A stretch of 32,688 nt of DNA from Erythrobacter sp. (lineage in GTDB: Bacteria > Pseudomonadota > Alphaproteobacteria > Sphingomonadales > Sphingomonadaceae). A program made the translations under genes and the position numbers. The notes under the pieces were generated by a model, which was not told where the DNA came from, did not search any database, and was given only the letters and a program-made list of their open reading frames with translations. This document shows, piece by piece, positions 8,134 through 15,744 of this stretch (positions are counted from its first letter, which is position 1; every line of letters starts with the position of its first letter). The DNA lies in assembly GCA_013001165.1 (NCBI GenBank), contig JABDNC010000165.1, positions 1 through 32,688 on the forward strand. The letters are read 5' to 3'.

Positions 8134-8492
8134 CAGTCTCTCCCCATCAGATAAAGCGGTTTGAAGCCGCCCCACATCATGCGCATGCCATCGAACGGCA
8201 TCTCTGCCATTTCCTCCATCCAGAAGGGATCGTCCTCCATCTTGGCATGCGCGGCGTCGGCGGTTTCCTTGTCGGGCCAGATCATCCAGCTGAAAACGAT
8301 CTTTTCGCCTTCCTCGGCTTTGGTCGCCTTGCGGAAGTCGGTGACTTTGCCGTCACTCACATCTTCTTCCCAGGCTTCGACGATCTCGGTCACGCCATAC
8401 TCGCGGAATTTGGTCCCGGCCTTTTCGGCGATGGCACGATAGGCCTCTTTGTTGCCCTCGGGCACTGCGATGAGAAATCCCTGCACATACAT
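8133..8492 (-). CDS. DUF1428 (YbaA-like) family protein
   Basis: A 119-residue protein of the DUF1428 family, which has a dimeric alpha/beta ferredoxin-like fold related to antibiotic biosynthesis monooxygenases. The family's reaction is not established. Visible family segments are MYVQGFLIAVPE at the start, then GVTEIVEAWEEDV, FSWMIWPDKETADAAHAKM, and the C-terminal MPFDGMRMMWGGFKPL. The start at 8492 matches the family N-terminus, and the longer upstream frame is not needed. It precedes and overlaps the GST gene, so it may act in the same detoxification or stress response. That is only inferred from position. Confidence 0.9.
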   Translation of the reverse strand: MYVQGFLIAVPEGNKEAYRAIAEKAGTKFREYGVTEIVEAWEEDVSDGKVTDFRKATKAEEGEKIVFSWMIWPDKETADAAHAKMEDDPFWMEEMAEMPFDGMRMMWGGFKPLYLMGRD

Positions 8493-8544
8493 GGCTGCTC
8501 TCCTCTCGACAGTGAGGATAGCACCTGAGCAATTCCGTTGCGCG

Positions 8545-9390
8545 TCAATTCTGGCGGAAGGCCCAGCGCAGCGTCTTGCCCATGCCCCATGTCGCCGCAC
8601 GCGCGGGGATCGAGGCGAGGCCGGGACGCTCAAGGCCGAGCATCGAGCGGGCGAATGGCGGAAGCAGCGCGACTGCCTCCGCGCCCAGCATGGCCCGTAC
8701 CGCAGGCGGTGCGCCGGCGGGACGCTGGCTCAGCACGAGATCGGCGATTTCGCGGGCCTGTGCCGACGTGGCAAGATCGCCGCGCAGCTCGCGAAAGATC
8801 GCTTCGGCCTCGCGCCGGTCGGTGGGGACCGGGTCCGCGCCAAGCGCATTCGCGATGATGGCGAACTGGCGATAATATTCGTCCTGCTCACTGCCCGGCA
8901 TGTCGGGCCGGACATGACGTAGGTAGGCAGCGAGGAAACTCGTAGCCTCGGCAACATGGACCCAGGCAAGCGTGCGCGGATCGGTGGCTGAATAGGTCGA
9001 CCCGTCTGGCAATGTGCCCCCCACAGCCGCATGGATTCGGTTCACGCGCTCGATCGCCTGCATTGCATCGTTTCGGTGGCCGAAAGTGGTGACCGCGATA
9101 AACCGCGCCGTCCGGCGTAACCGCCCGTGCATGTCGCTGCGGAAGTTCGAATGATCGAGCACGCCCTGCAATGCGTGCGGGTGGAGCATCTGGAGCAGCA
9201 AACCGCGGATGCCGCCCACCATCATCGCCACGATATCGGCATGAACGAGCCGGATCGGAGTATCTTTCTCGAACAGGGCCTCGTCCGAAACGGGAACCGG
9301 CTTCTCGCCGCTTTCGACGTCGTTGAAGACGCCGCGAACCTTCTCGACCAGTTTGAGCCTGAGCTTTTCGGAAAGGGGTTCTTGCGCCAT
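8545..9390 (-). CDS. MpaB-type (DUF2236) oxygenase family protein
   Basis: A 281-residue protein of the DUF2236/MpaB family, which also includes the latex-clearing rubber oxygenase Lcp, a b-type heme enzyme. Family features visible are [20 protein letters not shown] around residues 58-78, containing candidate heme ligands His70 and His72, [20 protein letters not shown], and [14 protein letters not shown]. There is no signal peptide, so it should be cytoplasmic. No substrate can be assigned. Bacterial members are frequently annotated only as hypothetical oxygenases. It stands alone between the DUF1428-GST pair and the divergent cobS, about 55 bases away. Confidence 0.85.
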   Translation of the reverse strand: MAQEPLSEKLRLKLVEKVRGVFNDVESGEKPVPVSDEALFEKDTPIRLVHADIVAMMVGGIRGLLLQMLHPHALQGVLDHSNFRSDMHGRLRRTARFIAVTTFGHRNDAMQAIERVNRIHAAVGGTLPDGSTYSATDPRTLAWVHVAEATSFLAAYLRHVRPDMPGSEQDEYYRQFAIIANALGADPVPTDRREAEAIFRELRGDLATSAQAREIADLVLSQRPAGAPPAVRAMLGAEAVALLPPFARSMLGLERPGLASIPARAATWGMGKTLRWAFRQN

Positions 9391-9414
9391 CGCCAGCCAA
9401 TATAGGGTTGGCGC

Positions 9415-9440
9415 GCGCGAGATAAATCCCTACCTCGCGC
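9415..9440. promoter_or_regulatory. Inverted repeat upstream of cobS (possible operator)
   Basis: GCGCGAG at 9415-9421 and CTCGCGC at 9434-9440 form a perfect seven-base inverted repeat with a 12-base AT-richer centre, ending six bases before the cobS start. It lies in the short divergent region between the MpaB-like gene and cobS. It could bind a dimeric regulator, or form a hairpin over the translation start. In GC-rich DNA, chance is also plausible. Confidence 0.25.
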
Positions 9441-9445
9441 TCGAT

Positions 9446-10438
9446 ATGAACGAGATGACCGACAAGACCTTCGAGCCTTCCGCCAAGACCGTGCTTCCCG
9501 CACCCGACACCGAAGTCGATGTGCGCGAGACTTTCGGGATCGATATCGACTGGAAGGTTCCGGCCTTTTCCAAGCCCGATTCCCGCACGCCCGACCTCGA
9601 CGAAGCCTATGTCTTCGACCCGGACACCACACTCGCGATTCTTGCAGGCTTCGCCCACGACCGTCGCGTGATGGTGCAGGGCTATCACGGCACGGGTAAG
9701 TCGACCCATATCGAACAGGTTGCAGCGCGCCTCAACTGGCCGTGCATCCGCATCAACCTCGATGCGCATATTAGCCGTATTGACCTCGTCGGTCGCGATG
9801 CCATCGTGCTGCGCGACGGCCTGCAGGTCACCGAATTCCGCGAGGGCCTGCTGCCCTGGGCGCTCCAGCACCCGGTAGCTCTCGTGTTTGACGAATATGA
9901 CGCCGGCCGTCCGGACGTGATGTTCGTGATCCAGCGCGTGCTCGAACAGCAGGGCAAACTCACGCTGCTCGATCAGAACCGCGTGATCCGCCCCGATCCG
10001 AACTTCCGTCTCTTCGCTACCGCGAACACGGTCGGCCTCGGCGATACCAGCGGGCTTTATCACGGCACGCAGGCGATCAACCAGGGCCAGATGGACCGCT
10101 GGAATATCGTCACTGCGCTCAACTACTTGCCGGCTGAAACCGAGCAACAGATCGTCGAGGCGAAGAACCCCGACATCGATCCGAAGATTCTCGCCGACAT
10201 GATCAAGGTCGCCGACCTTTCGCGTCAGGGATTCATCAATGGCGATATCTCGACCGTGATGAGCCCGCGTACGGTCATCACCTGGGCGCAGAACTACGCT
10301 ATCTTCAAGGATGTCGGCTTCGCCTTCCGCCTCTCCTTCCTCAACAAGTGCGACGAGGAAGAGCGCATGCTGGTGGCCGAATACTACCAGCGCGTTTTCG
10401 GTGAAGACCTGCCCGAAAGCGTTGTTGGCAAGAGTTAA
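9446..10438 (+). CDS. cobS: CobS-type AAA+ ATPase (aerobic cobaltochelatase subunit)
   Basis: A 330-residue MoxR-like AAA+ protein matching CobS, the ATPase subunit of the CobNST cobaltochelatase that inserts Co2+ into hydrogenobyrinic acid a,c-diamide. The N-terminus [21 protein letters not shown] is typical of CobS. Walker A is GYHGTGKST at 79-87, Walker B is LVFDEYD at 146-152, and sensor-type [11 protein letters not shown] lies near 190. The start could be the ATG at 9446 or at 9455, and neither has a good Shine-Dalgarno site. Its usual partner cobT is not next to it, and no other cobalamin gene is visible. A related MoxR/VWA-type chaperone role is therefore a realistic alternative. Confidence 0.88.
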   Translation: MNEMTDKTFEPSAKTVLPAPDTEVDVRETFGIDIDWKVPAFSKPDSRTPDLDEAYVFDPDTTLAILAGFAHDRRVMVQGYHGTGKSTHIEQVAARLNWPCIRINLDAHISRIDLVGRDAIVLRDGLQVTEFREGLLPWALQHPVALVFDEYDAGRPDVMFVIQRVLEQQGKLTLLDQNRVIRPDPNFRLFATANTVGLGDTSGLYHGTQAINQGQMDRWNIVTALNYLPAETEQQIVEAKNPDIDPKILADMIKVADLSRQGFINGDISTVMSPRTVITWAQNYAIFKDVGFAFRLSFLNKCDEEERMLVAEYYQRVFGEDLPESVVGKS

Positions 10439-10488
10439 GGTGGGAGGGCCTATGCATCGCTGTGTTATTTGTGTAGCACAGTAGGTCC

Positions 10489-12672
10489 ATGGGCGTAATC
10501 GACTCAATTTTCCGCCGCAAAAGGCCCGAGCCGGAGTTCTCCAGCCATCGCGGCTATTACGCGACCCACGACGCATTCGATGATGCGGACTGGGACCGGC
10601 GGCTCGACGGTCTCGATCATGCGCTCGCTGTCGAGGAAAAGCGGCGACAGCGGTTCTGGCAGCGCGACTACTGGCGCGGCCGCCGCAAGCGCTGGTGGGC
10701 TGCGCGCATCGTTGCCGGTATTATCGGGATCTTTATCCTGCTTGTCGCGTGGCTTGCTGTCACGGCGCCGCTCGGCAAGTCGCTTGAGCCGATTGCCCCG
10801 CCGCAGATCACGCTGCTGGCCGCCGATGGCACTCCGATTGCTCGCAATGGTGCGATTACCGATGAGCCTGTCGATGTCTCCAAGCTTCCCCCGCACGTCG
10901 TGGAGGCATTCCTCGCCATCGAGGACCGCCGATTCTACAGCCACTGGGGTGTCGATCCGCGCGGCATTGCACGCGCAGCGATCACGGGTACGGGCGGCGG
11001 CAGCACGATCACCCAGCAGCTGGCGAAATTCACGTTCCTGACGCCCGAACGCACGCTGACGCGCAAGGCCCGCGAGGCTCTCATCGCTTTCTGGCTCGAG
11101 GCGTGGCTGACCAAGGACGAAATCCTCGAGCGCTATCTTTCGAATGCCTACTTCGGTGACAATGTCTACGGATTGCGCGCGGCGAGCCTGCACTATTTCT
11201 ACCGCAAGCCTGAAAACCTGAGGCCCAACCAGGCAGCCATGCTCGCCGGACTGCTCCAGGCACCCAGCGCCTATGCACCGACCCGCCATTACGATCGCGC
11301 CGCCAAGCGCATGCAGCTGGTCGTCCAGTCGATGGTCGCCGCTGGATACATCACTGAGGCCGAAGCCCGTGCCATGCGTCCGCCCGCGCTCGACGTAAGA
11401 ATGAAAAGCGACCTTCCGACCGGCACCTATTTCGCCGACTGGGCGCTGCCCGAGGCGCGCGAGATGTCGGACAGCGGCTATGCGCGGCAGACGCTCACGA
11501 CCACGCTCGATTCCAAGCTGCAGAACATCGCCCGCCGCGTGACCTCGCGCGCTCCGCTTGGCGATGCGCAGGTCGCGCTTGTCGCCATGCGCACCAATGG
11601 CGAAGTCGTGGCGATGATCGGCGGCAAGGATTACGAAAAGTCGCCTTTCAACCGCGCGACTCAGGCCAAGCGCCAGCCCGGCTCAACCTTCAAACTGTTC
11701 GTCTACCTTGCGGCGCTGCGTGACGGCTGGGATATCGACGACCGGATCGACAATCGCGAAATCACGGAAGGTTCGTACCGCCCGGGCAATTCCGGCGGTC
11801 GCTATTCGGACAGCCTCACGCTGGAAGATGCCTTCGCCCAGTCGAGCAATGTCGCGGCAGTGCGCCTGTTTGGCGAAGTGGGCAGCGAGAAAGTCATCGA
11901 GACCGCCCGCGATCTGGGCGTGACTTCCGCCCTCACCAAAGGCGATCCGAGCATGGCACTGGGCACCTCGACGATGAGCCTGCTCGAACTCACCTCGGCC
12001 TATGCCGCGGTCGCCGCCAATGCTTATCCTGTCGAACCCCACGCCTTTGCCCGCCCCGAGCGAGGCTGGTTCGAAAACCTGGTCGATGGTCCTTCCAGCC
12101 TGCCCGGCGATACGCACCGCCAGATGGAGGCTCTCTTACGGGCCGCGATCAACAAGGGCACCGGCCGCGCGGCGACACTGAGCGGCCCGAACTTCGGCAA
12201 GACCGGCACCACGCAGGATAATCGAGACGCGTTGTTCGTCGGCTATGCGGGCGATCTCGTGGTCGGCGTGTGGATCGGCAATGACGACAATTCGCCGCTC
12301 GACGGCATTTCCGGCGGTGGACTTCCGGCGCGTATCTGGCGCGACTTCATGACGCAGGCACTCGGCGTTTCGGCTGGTCCCAGCCAGCCCGGACCGCGCG
12401 AGAATACCGACCCCGGCGGCCCCGTCGAACCGCTCGACGTTCCGGATCTGGAGGACATCCCGCTTGGCGATGGCAACAGCCGCCTCCGCATCCGCGATGG
12501 CGAGGCTGTATTCTCGACCGAGGTCGATGGCATTCCCATCGACATCACGATCACGGAAGACGGTATCGGTATCGACGAGGCAGCGATCGAGGAAGCGCGT
12601 CGCCGCGCGGAAGAAGCGCGCAACCAAGCGATCAGGGAAGAGCTCGAGCGCCGCCGAGAACCGGCGCAGTAA
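10489..12672 (+). CDS. Class A penicillin-binding protein (PBP1A family), bifunctional transglycosylase/transpeptidase
   Basis: A 727-residue peptidoglycan synthase. A charged cytoplasmic tail (1-72) precedes a single membrane anchor at about 73-93, and the rest is periplasmic. The GT51 glycosyltransferase domain has EDRRFYSHWG with catalytic Glu145 and GGSTITQQLAKF at 169-181. The transpeptidase domain has the acylation site PGSTFK with Ser399 and Lys402, SSN at 452-454, and KTGTT at 571-575. After about residue 640 come an acidic, Pro/Gly-rich linker and a final coiled coil rich in Arg/Glu/Ala (ending EELERRREPAQ), a common feature of sphingomonad PBPs. All active-site residues are present. 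It is close behind cobS, but no functional link is evident. Confidence 0.95.
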   Translation: MGVIDSIFRRKRPEPEFSSHRGYYATHDAFDDADWDRRLDGLDHALAVEEKRRQRFWQRDYWRGRRKRWWAARIVAGIIGIFILLVAWLAVTAPLGKSLEPIAPPQITLLAADGTPIARNGAITDEPVDVSKLPPHVVEAFLAIEDRRFYSHWGVDPRGIARAAITGTGGGSTITQQLAKFTFLTPERTLTRKAREALIAFWLEAWLTKDEILERYLSNAYFGDNVYGLRAASLHYFYRKPENLRPNQAAMLAGLLQAPSAYAPTRHYDRAAKRMQLVVQSMVAAGYITEAEARAMRPPALDVRMKSDLPTGTYFADWALPEAREMSDSGYARQTLTTTLDSKLQNIARRVTSRAPLGDAQVALVAMRTNGEVVAMIGGKDYEKSPFNRATQAKRQPGSTFKLFVYLAALRDGWDIDDRIDNREITEGSYRPGNSGGRYSDSLTLEDAFAQSSNVAAVRLFGEVGSEKVIETARDLGVTSALTKGDPSMALGTSTMSLLELTSAYAAVAANAYPVEPHAFARPERGWFENLVDGPSSLPGDTHRQMEALLRAAINKGTGRAATLSGPNFGKTGTTQDNRDALFVGYAGDLVVGVWIGNDDNSPLDGISGGGLPARIWRDFMTQALGVSAGPSQPGPRENTDPGGPVEPLDVPDLEDIPLGDGNSRLRIRDGEAVFSTEVDGIPIDITITEDGIGIDEAAIEEARRRAEEARNQAIREELERRREPAQ

Positions 12673-12675
12673 CGC

Positions 12676-13089
12676 CTATTCCTTGGGATCGGCGACGAGC
12701 ACGTTCATGACGGCAGTGGCGATAGGGCGCGAGCGGTCGTCCTGCCATGCCTCCACCGTCAAATTGGCGCTGCGGCGGCCAAGCTTGGTCACACGACCCT
12801 TGGCATAGCTGGTCCGGCTCTTGCCGGCCGAAAGATACTGTACCGTGATGTTGATCGGCTTGAGCAGCGCCTCGCGGTCGCGCTTGGCCAATTCGGCTCG
12901 AAGCGCGGCATATCCCGCCGTTTCCAGAAGTCCGCCGGTGGCGCCGCCGTGAAAGTGTTCGGGCCGGCCCTCGACCGCTTCTTCAAAGGCGACGCTCATC
13001 ACGGGGATACCGTCCTCCGAACCTGCCAGCTCGATACCGAGCGAGCGGGCATAGGGCGTCAGCGCATCGGAATTGCCATTTTCACTCAC
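12676..13089 (-). CDS. Hotdog-fold thioesterase (PaaI-like), second of a tandem pair
   Basis: A 137-residue PaaI-type thioesterase expected to hydrolyse acyl-CoA. FHGGATGGLLETAGYAAL around residues 46-63 is the characteristic HGG...ETA active-site helix, with a glutamate as the likely catalytic residue. The later strands INITVQYLSAGKSRTSYAKGRVTKLGRRSANLTVE are the usual hotdog sheet. The start is a GTG at 13089, overlapping the upstream thioesterase stop within GTGAGTGA. No in-frame ATG lies nearby. It converges with the PBP gene, separated by three bases. The acyl substrate is unknown. Confidence 0.88.
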   Translation of the reverse strand: MSENGNSDALTPYARSLGIELAGSEDGIPVMSVAFEEAVEGRPEHFHGGATGGLLETAGYAALRAELAKRDREALLKPINITVQYLSAGKSRTSYAKGRVTKLGRRSANLTVEAWQDDRSRPIATAVMNVLVADPKE

Positions 13090-13543
13090 CGGGCAGCTCC
13101 CGCTTGTCGGCCGATTGTCCGATTTTCATGAAAACCGCCTGGATATGGGCAACCGGGTCGCTGGCATCGCCATCATGCGCAAGGCCGCGCACGAAGGCGG
13201 CGGAGCGGGTGACGCGATAGCATTGCGAACGTCCGAAAACCGGCGATCCTTCGCGCGCCGGGCGCACATAATCCACACGCAGGTCGAGCGTCGCGATCGG
13301 TTCGAAACGGTTCATCGCCTTCCAGATCGCAAGCCCGCTTGCCATGTCCATCAGGCTGAGGATTGGACCGGAGGCGAGCACGCGCTGTCCGTCCTCGCCC
13401 AAGAGGTCCTCGCGCCAGGGAAGTTCCAGTTCGACCCAATCGTCGCCGTGGTCGGAATATTGGAGGCCCAGCCAGCCGGAGTGGCCGCGGCTGGTCAGGA
13501 ACGGCGTCGCCGTCTTGGGATCGAATGCTGTTTTATCGGTCAT
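13082..13543 (-). CDS. Hotdog-fold thioesterase (PaaI-like), first of a tandem pair
   Basis: A 153-residue hotdog protein: GHSGWLGLQYSDHGDDWVELELPW, then LASGPILSLMDMASGLAIWKA in the position of the HGG helix, then ATLDLRVDYVRPAREGSPVFGRSQCYRVTRSAAFVRG. The His-Gly-Gly motif is replaced by ASGP, with LMDMA supplying an aspartate as the acid, so the active site differs from its neighbour. It overlaps the next thioesterase by eight bases, suggesting co-translation and perhaps a heteromer. Upstream it is divergent from the small-peptide gene at 13678. Confidence 0.85.
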   Translation of the reverse strand: MTDKTAFDPKTATPFLTSRGHSGWLGLQYSDHGDDWVELELPWREDLLGEDGQRVLASGPILSLMDMASGLAIWKAMNRFEPIATLDLRVDYVRPAREGSPVFGRSQCYRVTRSAAFVRGLAHDGDASDPVAHIQAVFMKIGQSADKRELPGE

Positions 13544-13556
13544 AGTGGAGAGCGGC

Positions 13557-13585
13557 CGATAGCGTCCGGTTCCCGATGATTACAA
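13557..13585 (-). promoter_or_regulatory. Weak promoter-like pair for the thioesterase operon
   Basis: On the minus strand TTGTAA (13585-13580) and CTATCG (13562-13557) are spaced by 17 bases, 14 bases before the thioesterase ATG. Sphingomonad promoters often tolerate such -10 elements, but both hexamers deviate from consensus. This is the only promoter-like arrangement I noticed in the 134-base divergent region. I saw no good match for the rightward gene. Confidence 0.22.
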
Positions 13586-13677
13586 TGTTTTAATTCGATC
13601 GCGTGGCAACAAGCCGCCAGCCTCCTTGCCGGAGCGTGACACCGGGTCGCGCCTCCGACAATCAGGAGGATTACCTA

Positions 13678-13839
13678 ATGAACCTACCCAAGTTCGACCT
13701 TTCAAGCCTGCCCGACCTCGACACGGTGACCGGCCTTTTCGGCACGTTGTCGGCATCCGAAGGTCCGACCGTGGATGACCGCGTGGTCGTGATCATGACC
13801 TACATCTACGAAGTCGCTCCGCCCGAAGCGCTGCTGTGA
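13678..13839 (+). CDS. Small acidic peptide of 53 residues, first gene of an unusual three-gene cluster
   Basis: I do not recognise this gene. It encodes 53 residues beginning MNLPKFDLSSLPDLDTVTGL and ending in a hydrophobic stretch VVVIMTYIYEV followed by APPEALL. The start is chosen over an earlier in-frame ATG (13603) because AGGAGGA at 13664-13670 lies seven bases before it, one of the best Shine-Dalgarno sites in the window. There is no signal peptide and no cysteine. The N-terminal half is acidic and Ser/Leu/Asp-rich, and the C-terminal half is beta-prone. The next gene starts 16 bases downstream, so the two are probably co-transcribed. Size, expression signal and neighbours would fit a peptide substrate or a small regulatory subunit. 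Neither is demonstrated. Confidence 0.72.
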   Translation: MNLPKFDLSSLPDLDTVTGLFGTLSASEGPTVDDRVVVIMTYIYEVAPPEALL

Positions 13840-13855
13840 TCGGGAACGCGGAACG

Positions 13856-14818
13856 ATGAGAATCGACCCGCAATTGCGCGCGCTGCGGAGCGACACTCCT
13901 CCGCAGCGCAAGGCGCAAGTCGCGCTGGAAGCAGCCCGCGATGCCTGGGCGCAGGGACCTGCGCGCAAGGTGCTCGAAGAGCTGGAGAGCTATGGGGGCG
14001 AGGGCGAGCTCGGCGAATATCCCGCGCTGGCCGGCCTATTCACACAAGGAGGCACCGCCAGGGAGCTCACCGAAGCCCTGATGGTCGGATTGCTGGACGA
14101 GGTAAAGGAGCACCCGCTCGGGCAAGTCCCCTTGCGGCACCAGTACAAGGACGGTTTGTCCGTTCTGCAGATTGCCCAGCGCGGGCGTGCCGCCTTGTCG
14201 TTGATCACGTATGAGGAGACGGAAATCCATCCGACCTCGGTGTGTTTTGCCGGCGGCGAGCGTCACGAGGCGGTGCTGGCAGGATCGGCGGACGTCTGCG
14301 AGTTCGAACTGCTTTCAGAGGGCTCCGAGCGCGCCTCCATCGATTGCCGAACGCGCCGCGCCGTAGCCGGCGAATACCTTTGCTGCGAAGGGCAGGCGCA
14401 TACGCGCCAGATCAGGCAGGTGCATGGCCGCTTCGTGGTCCTGCGGCTTTCGCGCACCGAAGAGGTGCCGCCACAAACGCGCCAGTACAGTCTTGCCGAC
14501 GGTCGCTTGCTCCACTGTGCGAGCGGCTGCCGCGCGGAAAGCCAGCGCGAGATGGCGACGGCGCTGCTGGGCCGGATGGGTCGCAGCGATGTCGCCCCCT
14601 TGCTGGCACGGCTTACGAGGGAGGGCAGCGATCATATTCGCTGGCAGACCCTGCGCGAATGCCTCGCTCTCGATACGGTGCAGGGCTTCGCCGCCCTGTC
14701 GGCCATCGCGCGCGATCCCGCCGATCCGCTCTCGACATCTGCCGGTGCGCTGATGGCGCATTTGGTCGAAGCGCACCCCCAACTCTCTCAAATCGAGGTG
14801 TCCCGATGCCCCGCATAA
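13856..14818 (+). CDS. Unrecognised 320-residue protein, cupin-like core plus HEAT-like helical C-terminus
   Basis: No family is recognised with certainty. The N-terminal 100 residues are helical. Residues about 100-200 look like an all-beta, cupin-type barrel (GLSVLQIAQRGRAALSLITYE, then EHxH-poor strands, then AGEYLCCEGQAHTRQ and GRFVVLRLSR). Residues about 226-310 are two or three antiparallel helix pairs resembling HEAT repeats (ESQREMATALLGRMG, then VAPLLARLTREGSDHIRWQT). The whole layout can be matched segment by segment to the next gene's product, suggesting an old tandem duplication. At the place where the neighbour has His-Asp-His this protein has Ala-Asp-Val, so metal-dependent catalysis here is doubtful. 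It overlaps the next gene by 13 bases. Confidence 0.7.
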   Translation: MRIDPQLRALRSDTPPQRKAQVALEAARDAWAQGPARKVLEELESYGGEGELGEYPALAGLFTQGGTARELTEALMVGLLDEVKEHPLGQVPLRHQYKDGLSVLQIAQRGRAALSLITYEETEIHPTSVCFAGGERHEAVLAGSADVCEFELLSEGSERASIDCRTRRAVAGEYLCCEGQAHTRQIRQVHGRFVVLRLSRTEEVPPQTRQYSLADGRLLHCASGCRAESQREMATALLGRMGRSDVAPLLARLTREGSDHIRWQTLRECLALDTVQGFAALSAIARDPADPLSTSAGALMAHLVEAHPQLSQIEVSRCPA

Positions 14819-15744
14819 TCCCGTCCGACGAAACCTCAGCGCATGGCCTCGAGGATTGCCTCGAAATGCTGGACTCGGTGCCCTTCGAACCGGAGGACGA
14901 AGATAGCCTCGGCAATGGTGCTGTTGCGTTGAAGCGGCTTGCCAACAATAGCCACTTCCTAGGCGATTTGCTGATCGAGCAATTGAAGGTCGGCCACAGG
15001 GGTGGCGGGATCGAAAGCGCTTATGGTCCGCAGTCGATCGTGCTCTCGCGCATGCGTGGGCGCAGCTTCCTTCGCGCCAATATCTGGCCCAGCGAGCAGG
15101 AAAGCTGTTTCCGCGCGAGCGGGTCTGATGCTTTCGTCTATGGCGTGCCGCATGACCATAATTTCAGCTTTCTGACCGCGGGCTACTTCGGGCCGGGCTA
15201 CGGAAGCGATTACTATGAGTATGATTACGAGAGCGTCGCTGGATATCGCGGCGAGGTGTGTGACCTGCGCTTCGTGGAGCGCACGCATCTGGAGGAGGGC
15301 AAGCTCATGCTCTACCGCGCCAATCTCGACATCCATTCGCAATTGCCGCCCGAGAACATGTCGGTGTCCCTCAACATAATGCATATCGATCCGGCAAAGG
15401 CGTGGTCGGACCAGTATGGATTCGATCTGGACAGCAATGCGGTGACGGGCGTGCTCAATCCGACGTCGACCGAATGCTCCTGCGCTGTGCGGTGGGCATG
15501 GGCGGCAACGAGGCGCTGGACTTTGCCGAATGGGCGGGGCGCGAACATCCCAGCGACAGGCTCCGGCTGGCGAGTTTCGAGGCGCGCAGCGGGTTGGTGC
15601 GGGGGTCCGCACGCGACGCCCTGTGGCGCGAAGCCGAGCTATCGGGAAGCGTCATGCTTGCAAAGGAAGCAGCGGAGAAGCGCCGCCAGATCGAACGCTC
15701 CTACCAGAGCGCGTAGACCGTCATCACGAGGAAAAGGACGATGA
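14806..15744 (+). CDS. Cupin-like protein with candidate metal site; C-terminus displaced by an apparent frameshift
   Basis: The frame as sequenced gives 312 residues, starting MPRIIPSDETSAHG with GAGG seven bases upstream of the ATG. Residues 1-223 look like genuine protein: a helical N-terminus, then a beta-rich core with GPQSIVLSRMRGRSFLRANI, VYGVPHDHNFSFLTAGYFG (His116, His118) and RANLDIHSQLPPE (His177). A His-x-His plus a later His is a typical cupin metal set, so an iron-dependent oxygenase is plausible. From about residue 224 the frame becomes Arg/Trp/Ala-rich nonsense, while sensible protein continues in the -1 frame. The change is explained by loss of one base, for example GAAGTG becoming GAATG at 15472-15476. 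The natural length would be about 303 residues ending at 15716. This may be a true pseudogene, an altered C-terminus, or a sequence error. Confidence 0.65.
   Translation: MPRIIPSDETSAHGLEDCLEMLDSVPFEPEDEDSLGNGAVALKRLANNSHFLGDLLIEQLKVGHRGGGIESAYGPQSIVLSRMRGRSFLRANIWPSEQESCFRASGSDAFVYGVPHDHNFSFLTAGYFGPGYGSDYYEYDYESVAGYRGEVCDLRFVERTHLEEGKLMLYRANLDIHSQLPPENMSVSLNIMHIDPAKAWSDQYGFDLDSNAVTGVLNPTSTECSCAVRWAWAATRRWTLPNGRGANIPATGSGWRVSRRAAGWCGGPHATPCGAKPSYREASCLQRKQRRSAARSNAPTRARRPSSRGKGR
15474..15716 (+). other. Displaced C-terminal segment of the cupin-like gene (-1 frame)
   Basis: In the frame one base behind the upstream gene, 80 codons from ATG 15474 to TAG 15716 read MLLRCAVGMGGNEALDFAEW, continuing through HPSDRLRLASFEARSGLV and ending ERSYQSA. 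The composition and helix pattern are like the C-terminal helical region of the neighbouring 320-residue paralogue (compare SDHIRWQTLREC with SDRLRLASFEAR). It has no Shine-Dalgarno site of its own. It is therefore best read as the rest of the cupin-like protein rather than as a separate gene. Confidence 0.65.

Noticed and set aside
10460-10482. CTGTG...CACAG repeat just before the penicillin-binding protein gene as an operator
   Set aside because: Only five bases per arm, so too weak to support.
8888-10576. A 562-codon minus-strand open frame opposite cobS running into the MpaB-like gene
   Set aside because: Shadow frame: the plus-strand CobS has clear Walker motifs, and this frame has no recognisable protein features.
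15466-15480. Programmed -1 ribosomal frameshifting in the cupin-like gene
   Set aside because: There is no slippery heptamer or following pseudoknot-like structure at the change of frame. A single lost base (GAAGTG to GAATG) explains it more simply.
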